From positions 1,691,374 through 1,696,533 of the forward strand of contig CP059258.1 of NCBI GenBank assembly GCA_013693795.1: DNA of 5,160 nucleotides, in the 5' to 3' direction. Every line of letters starts with the position of its first letter. Position 1 is the stretch's first letter. The notes beneath the pieces are model-generated. The model did no database searches and was not told the DNA's origin. It saw only the letters and a list, made by a program, of their open reading frames with translations. The position numbers and the translations under genes were made by a program. Positions 1 to 4,714 of the stretch are shown piece by piece. This DNA comes from Anaerolineae bacterium. Its GTDB lineage: Bacteria > Chloroflexota > Anaerolineae > SSC4 > Amarolineaceae.

Positions 1-1
1 G

Positions 2-221
2 CTGCTGGACGTCGCCGATCATATCCTGCCCGCCGAGGGCCAGCACTGGGTCTCGCCGAGCTACCTCTGCCGGATCGTCAGCGGAACACCCGGCATCCGT
101 GAACCGGGCAAATGCAGTGCCATTGGCTGGTTCGCGCTGGACGAGATACCCGCGGCACTCACTGAGGTCACGCGTAAACCTGGACAGCTACCTGAAACAC
201 AAATCGATGGGACCGGCCTGA
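2..221 (+). pseudogene. Nudix hydrolase, C-terminal part, frameshifted (5' end outside window)
   Basis: The reading frame from base 2 encodes LDVADHILPAEGQHWVSP, then CRIVSGTPGIREPGK and AIGWFALDEIP. This matches the C-terminal half of Nudix hydrolases of the nucleotide/ADP-sugar pyrophosphatase kind, where the EGQHWVSP strand and the W-F-(A/P)-L-D-x-(I/L)-P motif follow the Nudix box. The Nudix box itself (GX5EX7REUXEEXGU) would lie upstream and is not in the window, so substrate cannot be judged. At the AAA run 176-178 the frame appears to shift by one base: in the downstream frame the protein continues naturally as NLDSYLKHKSMGPA and stops at TGA 219-221. Without the shift the frame runs into unrelated sequence and the repeat array, to a stop at 425. 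The family call rests on motif recognition; the frameshift is inferred and may be a sequencing error in the A-run. Confidence 0.75.
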
Positions 222-267
222 ACGGGTGTTGGACGATCGCTCAGGCGGAAACGGCTCAGGGAGGGGC

Positions 268-363
268 ATGTTCTGCGGTCGACAACGTGAGCTGGGCTAC
301 CTGGAACGCCGCTCTGCCCGGTCCGGAGCCGAGTTCGTGGTCTCTGGGACTGCCGGGCGATGA
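268..363 (+). pseudogene. AAA/P-loop ATPase N-terminal stub, truncated by repeat array 1
   Basis: ATG 268 follows a purine-rich Shine-Dalgarno stretch (AGGGAG, 258-263). The peptide MFCGRQRELGYLERRSARSG then AEFVV has the look of the N-terminus of archaeal-type AAA ATPases (PF01637-like), which begin F-x-G-R-x-x-E-L-x-x-L and reach a Walker A motif (typically YGRRRVGKT) directly after a strand like AEFVV. Here the similarity stops at about base 342. The next codons belong to the first palindrome of the repeat array, whose GATGAATTC loop supplies the stop codon (361-363). Only about 25 native residues remain and no nucleotide-binding motif exists, so the product cannot be an ATPase. It sits 46 bp after the Nudix stop in the same direction, so it may once have been the next gene of that operon. 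Family call is moderately sure, given how short the match is. Confidence 0.6.
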
Positions 364-451
364 ATTCACCCGGCTACATCACGACGCCCCGTCAACGGGG
401 CTGAAAAACGTGTCTGGCATACGTTAGCCCGTTTTCAACGGGCGCTGTTTT

Positions 452-479
452 GTAGCCGGGGAACTTCATTCCCCGGCGG
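452..479 (+). repeat. Type B GTAG palindrome (B1)
   Basis: GTAG followed by arms CCGGGGAA and TTCCCCGG around a CTTCA loop, then CGG. It is preceded by a hairpin GCCCGTT/AACGGGC and a T-run (TTTT just before GTAG). The 108 bp from 372 to 479 recur at 4375-4482 with a single mismatch (G398 versus A4401). Confidence 0.85.
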
Positions 480-696
480 GCGCCGGCCGTGCCGGGGCCG
501 CCGGGCGATGAATTCGCCCGGCTACATGACAGCGCCCCGTGAACGGGCTTGTCGCGGCGTGTGGGTCAATCCGTTTCGACGGGCGTTGGCTGGTGGCCGA
601 GGCCGCCGGGCGATGAATTCGCCCGGCTACATGACAGCGCCCCGTCAACGGGCTTGTCGCCGTATACAATAGCCCGTTTTCAACGGGCGCCGTTTT

Positions 697-724
697 GTAG
701 CCGGGGAATTTGATTCCCCGGCGG
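697..724 (+). repeat. Type B GTAG palindrome (B2)
   Basis: Same element as B1 with loop TTTGA in place of CTTCA. Preceded by GTATACAATAGCCCG and hairpin GCCCGTT/AACGGGC (672-688). Its insertion explains the 141-bp distance between the type A palindromes at 604 and 745, instead of 105-106 bp. Confidence 0.85.
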
Positions 725-956
725 GCGGTCGGCCGCGCCGGGGTCGCCGGTCGATGAATTTGCCCGGCTACACCACGGCGCCCCGTGAACGGGGCTTGTT
801 GCGGCGTGCGGGTCAGCCCGTTTCGATGGGCGTTGGCTGGTGGCCGGGGCCGCCGGGCGATGAATTCGCCCGGCTACATGACAGCGCCCCGTGAACGGGG
901 CTTGTCGCGGCGTGTGGGTCAATCCGTTTCGATGGGCGTTGGCTGGTGGTCGGGGT

Positions 957-983
957 CGCCGGGCGAATTCATCGCCCGGCGAC
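957..983. repeat. Type A palindrome with inverted loop
   Basis: Identical arms to its neighbours, but the loop reads ATTCA where the other array copies read TGAAT (its reverse complement). The tetranucleotide after the stem is CGAC rather than CTAC. It sits in perfect 106-bp register with neighbours, so only the hairpin interior is flipped. Confidence 0.85.
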
Positions 984-1454
984 ACCACGGCGCCCCGTGA
1001 ACGGGGCTTGTTGCGGCGTGCGGGTCAGTCCGTTTCGATGGGCGTTGGCTGGTGGTCGGGGTCGCCGGGCGATGAATTCGCCCGGCTACACCACGGCGCC
1101 CCGTGAACGGGCTTGTCGCGGCGTGTGGGTCAATCCGTTTCGACGGGCGTTGGCTGGTGGCCGGGGCCGCCGGTCGATGAATTCGCCCGGCTACACCACG
1201 GCGCCCCGTGAACGGGGCTTGTTGCGGCGTGCGGGTCAGTCAGTCTCGACGAACGTTGGCTGGTGGCCGGGGCCGCCGGGCGATGAATTCGCCCGGCTAC
1301 ACCACGGCGCCCCGTGAACGGGGCTTGTCGCCGCGTGCGGGTCAGTCCGTTTCGATGGGCGTTGGCTGGTGGTCGGGGTCGCCGGGCGATGAATTCGCCC
1401 GGCTACACCACGGCGCCCCGTGAACGGGCTTGCCGCCGTATACAATAGCCCGTT

Positions 1455-1655
1455 TTCAACGGGCGCCGTTTTGTAGCCGGGGAACTTCATTCCCCGGCGG
1501 CAGCGCACATGGACGCGCCTGTCTCTATTGCCGGAATATTATCTCAACTTTCATTCAACGGGCGCTGTTTTGTAGCCGGGGAACTTCATTCCCCGGCGGC
1601 AGCGCACACGGACACGTCTGCTCTATTACCGGATCAATTTCTTAACCTTCATAAC
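1455..1655 (+). repeat. Tandem duplication of a 99-bp type B unit (B3, B4)
   Basis: Two consecutive copies begin at about 1455 and 1554, each with TCAACGGGCG, the GTAG palindrome (1473-1500 and 1572-1599), and a tail GGCAGCGCACA, then a stretch containing CTCTATT(A/G)CCGGA and ending TTTCAT or CTTCAT. The tail is AT-richer than the rest of the array. The second copy (1556-1658) recurs nearly identically at 4439-4541. Confidence 0.8.
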
Positions 1656-1806
1656 GGAGCTTGCCGCGGCGTACGGGTCAGCCCGTTTCGATGGGTATTG
1701 CTGGTTGTCGGGACCGCCGGGTGATGAATTCGCCCGGCTACATGACGGCGCTCCGTGAACAGGGCTTGTCACCGCGTGCGGGTCAGCCTGTTTCGACGGG
1801 CGTTGG

Positions 1807-1971
1807 CTGGTGGCCCGTTTCCGCCGCGAGCTGGGGGATGATATGAAGGTGATCGCCACCGGCGGCCTGGCGGAGGTGATGGCGCGTGAGACCGCGGTGA
1901 TCCAGCACGTGGATCCGTGGCTCACGTTGGATGGTCTCCGGCTGATTTACGGGCTGAACCGGCAGGCCTGA
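1807..1971 (+). pseudogene. coaX: Type III pantothenate kinase, C-terminal fragment
   Basis: The last 55 codons read LVARFRRELGDDMKVIATGG, then LAEVMARETAVIQHVDPWLT and LDGLRLIYGLNRQA, ending at TGA 1969-1971. KVIATGGLAE and the terminal VDPWLTLDGLRLIY are the C-terminal signature of type III pantothenate kinase (CoaX), which phosphorylates pantothenate in the first step of coenzyme A synthesis. The family is normally about 255 residues; here the N-terminal ~200, with the ATP-binding and catalytic aspartate motifs, are absent. The sequence upstream of about 1810 is repeat array (GCGTTGGCTGGTGG), and the last repeat bases GGCTGGTGGCC also read as coaX codons, so the exact junction is blurred. 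The fragment itself has no frameshift. It cannot make an active kinase unless the missing part lies elsewhere and the junction is an assembly artefact. Confidence 0.8.
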
Positions 1972-2103
1972 ACGGAATCTGCACGCGCACGCGGCACGCA
2001 CACGGCGTACACACGGCAGCGAACGCCCGGAAACCTGCAAGGCTGCGCTCAGCGATTGTAGGAACACATACCGAATCGGCCGCCGATCGGTACTACATTG
2101 AAT
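1972..2103. other. Non-coding stretch with a hairpin at 2069-2092
   Basis: No supported gene between the coaX stop and the membrane-protein gene (1972-2242). Bases 1981-2016 are rich in alternating purine-pyrimidine (CACGCG, GCACAC, GTACACAC). A hairpin has left arm TACCGAATCGG (2069-2079) and right arm CCGATCGGTA (2083-2092): ten pairs with one bulged A and a 3-nt loop. No T-run follows, so it is not a standard intrinsic terminator. It could end coaX transcripts or be a protein site. Confidence 0.45.
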
Positions 2104-2201
2104 TCAGTTCGAAGAGAATCCACGTCCGACGCCGGTCTCGCGGAGAGGCTATCTGCTCAGAGACCGGCCGGGAGCGTGGATTTTGTCTCGTTTGGAACTG
2201 A
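2104..2201. repeat. Nested inverted repeat (~98 bp, three arm pairs)
   Basis: Three concentric perfect arm pairs: TCAGTTC 2104-2110 with GAACTGA 2195-2201; AATCCACG 2117-2124 with CGTGGATT 2175-2182; GCCGGTCTC 2131-2139 with GAGACCGGC 2160-2168. The central loop is 20 nt and the right middle arm runs into TTTT (2181-2184). Together these are 24 base pairs in one long interrupted stem. It lies just before the small membrane-protein gene, so it may be an untranslated leader structure, a terminator for upstream transcription, or a small non-autonomous element. No clear target duplication flanks it. Confidence 0.7.
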
Positions 2202-2227
2202 GTTCCGGTCGTATAGACGTGCAGTCT

Positions 2228-2237
2228 AAAGGAGAGG
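2228..2237 (+). promoter_or_regulatory. Shine-Dalgarno site that decides the start of the membrane protein
   Basis: AAAGGAGAGG is a near-perfect anti-16S match. It is placed 8 nt (counted from AGGAG) before ATA 2243-2245, which is in frame with the downstream protein. The other in-frame candidates, GTG 2219 and TTG 2183, have no such site, and TTG 2183 lies inside the inverted repeat. Confidence 0.6.
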
Positions 2238-2242
2238 ACACA

Positions 2243-2545
2243 ATACAACGTCGATACATCTTCCGCATCTGGACGTTCCTGGCACTGGTTGCCGTCGTGG
2301 TACTGGTTCGTCGGGCTGGATCGATCGACGGCAAGCCGATGTGGGTGTACCAATACTCGACCGCTGTGGATCTGACGGGGACGAAGGTTGCCACAACGAC
2401 CAAGGTCTGGCTGGGGGTGTTGGACAGGCTGCTATACAAACAGGAAAGCGAGAGCGATTCACCCCAGCAACCGGGCGCCAAGACAAGGAGGATTTCAACC
2501 TGGGAGTACGATCCGAACCTCAAGATCGAGGCGCCCATTCAGTAG
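2243..2545 (+). CDS. Small single-pass membrane protein of unknown function (non-canonical start)
   Basis: From ATA 2243 the product is 100 residues: a basic start (QRRYIFR), one hydrophobic helix at about residues 9-22 (IWTFLALVAVVVLV), then RRAGSIDGKP, a central soluble stretch with VYQYSTAVDLTGTKVATTTK, a hydrophilic KQESESDSPQQPG segment and STWEYDPNLKIEAPIQ. The helix with a basic N-terminus suggests an uncleaved anchor or a signal sequence; the bulk would lie outside the cytoplasm if the arginines stay inside, although RRAG after the helix weakens that prediction. I do not recognise the family. The start is the oddity: a strong Shine-Dalgarno points at ATA rather than ATG. Either the start codon is rare or mutated, the base is wrong, or translation begins at GTG 2219 (108 residues). 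A terminator-like hairpin follows. Good amino-acid composition and no frameshift argue it is real. Confidence 0.6.
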   Translation: MQRRYIFRIWTFLALVAVVVLVRRAGSIDGKPMWVYQYSTAVDLTGTKVATTTKVWLGVLDRLLYKQESESDSPQQPGAKTRRISTWEYDPNLKIEAPIQ

Positions 2546-2595
2546 GTATGTCCGGCTGGTAAGCGGCTGGCGTTTGAGATTCACGGCGGCGCGCA

Positions 2596-2633
2596 ACGGC
2601 GGCATAGCAGGCGGGCACACCGCCGTGTCTTTT
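2596..2633 (+). terminator. Probable intrinsic terminator
   Basis: Arm ACGGCGG (2596-2602) pairs with CCGCCGT (2620-2626), followed by GTCTTTT (2627-2633). An alternative arm CACGGCGG (2582-2589) can pair with CCGCCGTG (2620-2627). It lies 50 bp after the membrane-protein stop and 24 bp before the zinc-ribbon gene, as expected for the end of the former transcript. The 17-nt loop is long and the T-run is interrupted, hence moderate confidence. Confidence 0.45.
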
Positions 2634-2656
2634 GCTAGGCGGCAGGGAGTGGCATC

Positions 2657-3866
2657 ATGGCCGGGGAGCGAATCTTCGAGTGCCCCGCGTGCGGGGCGAA
2701 ACTTTCTACCGACGGCACGCAGATCCAGATCAAGTGCGAATACTGCGGGAACACCGTCGTCGTGCCGGACAGCCTGCGGGTGAAGCCCGCGGCGCCCGCG
2801 CAGACGCCGCCCGGCAAGGAGCAGTTGGTCGAAGCGTTCGTCCAGCTTGCCAGCGCCGCGCAGGCCATCGAGGCCGAACGGATGGCGGAGAGGCAGGCGC
2901 AAGGCCAGCCGGCAGCCCCGCCCCGCCGGCGGCGCCGCCGCGGCTGCGGCTGCCTGCTGCCGCTGTTGGCGTTGATCGTCCTAGCGGTGATGGCGTCCGG
3001 CCAGATTCCGAACAGCGTCGTGCCGCCACAACTGCGCGAGCTGTTGGGGATCGCCGTCCGCCCGTCGAAGCAGGAGGTGATCGACCGCCCTCTACAGGGC
3101 ACGCTGCCGCGCGACGTCCGCTATGCCGGCCTGGATTTCAAGGTGAACGCGGCGAACGTCACCAACCGTGATCCGAACAGCCAGCACAGGCGCCGCGCTA
3201 CCGGACCGACCAGGCCTACGCCGGCTGGATCTGTCGATCACCAACCTATCCACTACTGATTCGGTCTATCTTGAACCGACCGCTGTCCGGCTGGAGCTGG
3301 CCGACGGGAAGACCTATCCGGCAAGCCGCGGGTGGTCGAGAGCTTCCAGAAGCAGGCCACCAGCGACGTCCGGTTGGTTTTCGCGGTGCCTTATGCCGCC
3401 GCCCTGAAGGGCGCGAAGCTGATCCTCCAGGAGGGAGGCAAGCAGCCGGCGACCCTGCCCCTGGATGGCCCGGCGCCGGTCGCGCAGTATCCCATCGCGC
3501 TGGCTGCGGGCGAGCATGCTACCGCAGGGCAGGTCAACTACACCGTGCTATCTGCGCTGCTCGACCTGGACGCCAACGGAAAGCGGGCCGATGCCGGGAA
3601 ACGCTTCCTGCTGTTGAAGATGCGCGGAGAACACCAGCGACTTTCGGGGCGGGATGGCGTTGGGCGCGGATTACTTCCGTTTGCTGGTGGACGGGGCGCC
3701 GCTGGCGCCGGCCGCGGCCCCGGGCGAGCTCAAGGCCAAGAGCGCGGTCGAGGGCGACGTGGTGTTCGTCGTGCCGGAGACTGCGGTGCAGGCCATCCTG
3801 CAGGTGGGCGAAGTCGGCAAGGAGCAGCCGGCCACGATACCGCTCAACCTGAAAGGGGGTGCATAG
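2657..3866 (+). pseudogene. Zinc-ribbon membrane protein with two C-terminal DUF4352-like domains, about four frameshifts
   Basis: ATG 2657 has AGGGAG 7 nt upstream. Residues 7-37 form a zinc ribbon with CPAC (C9, C12) and CEYC (C27, C30). A linker with a helical EAFVQLASAAQAIEAERMAE stretch leads to R90-R95 and a membrane helix at about 97-115 (CGCLLPLLALIVLAVMASG). Positive-inside topology puts the ribbon in the cytoplasm and the C-terminus outside. The rest is readable only by changing frame at about 3172-3195, 3221-3230, 3318-3330 and 3620-3627; the pieces RYRTDQAYA, RLDLSITNLSTTDSVYLEPT, VVESFQKQATSDVRLVFAVP and ENTSDFRGGMALGADYFRLL are plainly coding. They form two similar beta-rich domains, each ending in a QPAT(L/I)PL strand. 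DUF4352-like is my best guess. Repaired, the protein would be about 400 residues, probably a membrane-anchored sensor or surface protein. Decay and sequencing indels are both possible. Confidence 0.75.
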
Positions 3867-3948
3867 GCGTTGGCGCTTCTGAGCCTGTGATGGATCGTGA
3901 ACGCGGAAGATCCGGGCAGAGTACTCTGGCCTTTGACGGGCTCCTCGC
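3867..3948. other. Gap between convergent genes with a 12-bp palindrome
   Basis: This gap separates the zinc-ribbon gene (plus) from the stress-protein fragment (minus). CAGAGTACTCTG (3917-3928) is a perfect palindrome with no loop, and GGATC/GATCC arms (3892-3896 with 3909-3913) lie just before it. No convincing bidirectional terminator with T-runs is visible. Confidence 0.35.
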
Positions 3949-4210
3949 TTAGCCCCTTTTCTCCGGCCTGACTATCAGCACCGGCATGCTCGCGCCGCGC
4001 ACGACGCGGTCGGCCACGCTGCCCAGGAACCAGCGGGACGGACCGGTGCGGCCGTGGGTCGACATGGCGATCAGATCGGCCTCCTTTTCGCGGGCGAAGT
4101 CGATGATGGCGTCCGCGATGGGTCCGAGACGATGATTGCATCGACGCTGGCCCCGATCCCATCGGTGCAGAGGGCCGCGGCGAGCGACTCCAAAATACCT
4201 CTACATAAAA
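3949..4210 (-). pseudogene. Universal stress protein (UspA family), C-terminal fragment with frameshifts
   Basis: Read on the minus strand from the stop at 3951-3949 backwards, the end of the protein is PIADAIIDFAREKEADLIAM, then STHGRTGPSRWFLGSVADRV and VRGASMPVLIVRPEKRG. The S-T-H-G-(9 residues)-G-S pattern is the UspA ATP-binding loop (usually G-2x-G-9x-G-S/T; the first glycine is serine here), and PVLIVR is the typical last strand. Upstream, LESLAAALCTDGIGASVDAI continues the family helix and strand, but one frame away, so an indel sits near 4126-4138; another is likely near 4191-4196. Beyond about 4210 the sequence becomes repeat array 2, so the N-terminal ~55-60 residues of a ~145-residue domain are missing. 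Family members bind ATP or AMP and act in stress physiology. As sequenced it is non-functional. It converges on the zinc-ribbon gene. Confidence 0.75.
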
Positions 4211-4229
4211 ATATCCCGCCCTCGCACGC

Positions 4230-4611
4230 GGGGTCGGTCGCGCCGGGGCCGCCGGGCGATGAATTCGCCTGGCTACATGACAGCGCCCCGTGATGAGAGT
4301 TGAAAAATAATCCGGCAATAGCCATTGACGGCGAGCCGTCCCTCATGCGGACCCGCCGGGCGAATTCATCGCCTGGCTACATCACGACGCCCCGTCAACG
4401 AGGCTGAAAAACGTGTCTGGCATACGTTAGCCCGTTTTCAACGGGCGCTGTTTTGTAGCCGGGGAACTTCATTCCCCGGCGGCAGTGCACACGGACACGT
4501 CTGCTCTATTACCGGATCAATTTCTTAACCTTCATAACGGGACTTGTCGTGGCGTGCGAGTCAGCCCGTTTCGATGGGCGTTGGCTGGTGGCCGAGACCG
4601 CCGGACGATGA
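4230..4611. repeat. Repeat array 2: short REP/BIME-like array related to array 1
   Basis: Contains a type A palindrome at 4250-4276 (with CGCCTGG for CGCCCGG), an inverted-loop type A copy at 4354-4380, a type B GTAG palindrome at 4455-4482, a linker with the TTCG-loop hairpin, and half of a further type A element (CGCCGGACGATGA, 4599-4611) where the array ends. Bases 4375-4482 match 372-479 and 4439-4541 match 1556-1658, each with about one mismatch, so this array joins the left and right parts of array 1 without the tandem middle. Between 4277 and 4353 the sequence is degenerate, with a small GACGG/CCGTC hairpin (4327-4340). The left edge abuts the stress-protein fragment. No gene is supported inside. 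Confidence 0.85.
4354..4380. repeat. Type A palindrome with inverted loop (array 2)
   Basis: Loop ATTCA instead of TGAAT between arms CCGGGCGA and TCGCCTGG, followed by CTAC. It is the second example in the window of a flipped loop, and unlike the copy at 957 it keeps the CTAC end. Confidence 0.8.
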
Positions 4612-4644
4612 CCCGATAAGTCGAATGACCGAAAGGAGTGTGCC

Positions 4645-4713
4645 ATGAACGGCTGGCGAGCAAGTCTTTCTCTGGAAGTATTCATCGATCGTGCCCACGA
4701 TCTGTACCGCTGA
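4645..4713 (+). CDS. 22-residue ORF with strong ribosome site, possible leader peptide
   Basis: ATG 4645 is preceded by AAAGGAG (4632-4638) at 6-nt spacing, the best ribosome-binding site near the following gene. The ORF encodes MNGWRASLSLEVFIDRAHDL followed by YR and stops at TGA 4711-4713; the next gene starts at ATG 4715, one base later, an arrangement expected to couple translation by re-initiation. The downstream ATG has no visible Shine-Dalgarno of its own, which supports coupling. The peptide has no membrane segment, no run of one amino acid as in attenuation leaders, and no family that I recognise. It begins about 33 bp after the repeat array ends, so it might instead be the start of an older gene now reduced to a stub. 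That it is translated is an inference from the ribosome site and spacing. Confidence 0.4.
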   Translation: MNGWRASLSLEVFIDRAHDLYR

Positions 4714-4714
4714 C

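Larger units (their letters stand above)
351..1812. repeat. Repeat array 1: REP/BIME-like tandem palindromes, ~106-bp unit
   Basis: Type A palindromes (stem GCCGGGCGA / TCGCCCGGC, 5-nt loop, then CTAC on the plus strand, i.e. GTAG-headed on the minus strand) start at 351, 499, 604, 745, 851, 957, 1063, 1168, 1274, 1380 and 1715. From 745 to 1380 they are spaced strictly 105-106 bp. After each comes a second hairpin (GCCCCGT / ACGGGGC), a linker with GGCGTG(C/T)GGGTCA, a third hairpin with a TTCG loop (CCCGT / ACGGG or ATGGG), then GCGTTGGCTGGTGG. The 105-bp units at 499 and 1063 lack one G in the second hairpin. Type B palindromes (GTAG, stem CCGGGGAA / TTCCCCGG) run in the opposite orientation at 452, 697, 1473 and 1572. 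Opposed GTAG-headed hairpins are the hallmark of REP/BIME elements. Open frames through the array are by-products of the repeat length. No protein is encoded that I can support. Confidence 0.9.

Noticed and set aside
662..670. GTATACAAT as a -10 promoter box (also at 1438-1446)
   Set aside because: No -35 at suitable spacing and no gene downstream. It belongs to the linker before type B palindromes.
672..696. Hairpin GCCCGTT/AACGGGC followed by TTTT as an intrinsic terminator
   Set aside because: The T-run is four bases from the stem and the same motif recurs in every type B unit, so it is best treated as part of the repeat, though it could stop transcription incidentally.
745..1485. CRISPR array
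   Set aside because: The units are 105-106 bp and similar along their whole length, with no unique spacers of constant length. The short conserved palindromes are part of longer conserved units, and no cas genes are seen.
466..1508. Open reading frames of 67-123 residues on both strands through array 1, with motifs like VAGRIHRPA
   Set aside because: They are translations of the palindromic repeat. Frames stay open because of its composition and the 105-bp multiple of three. No independent start signals or protein family support.
1981..2016. Alternating purine-pyrimidine stretch as a Z-DNA or regulatory site
   Set aside because: The alternation is interrupted several times and such runs are common in GC-rich DNA. 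Nothing ties it to a gene start.
2495..3102. Minus-strand and alternative plus-strand frames over the zinc-ribbon gene
   Set aside because: Arginine/alanine/proline-rich shadow frames of a GC-rich gene. The plus frame with CPAC/CEYC motifs explains the region.
3671..4318. 215-residue minus-strand reading frame
   Set aside because: It runs out of frame through the stress-protein fragment and antisense to the end of the zinc-ribbon gene, and starts in the repeat. Composition (R, P, S rich) is typical of a shadow frame.
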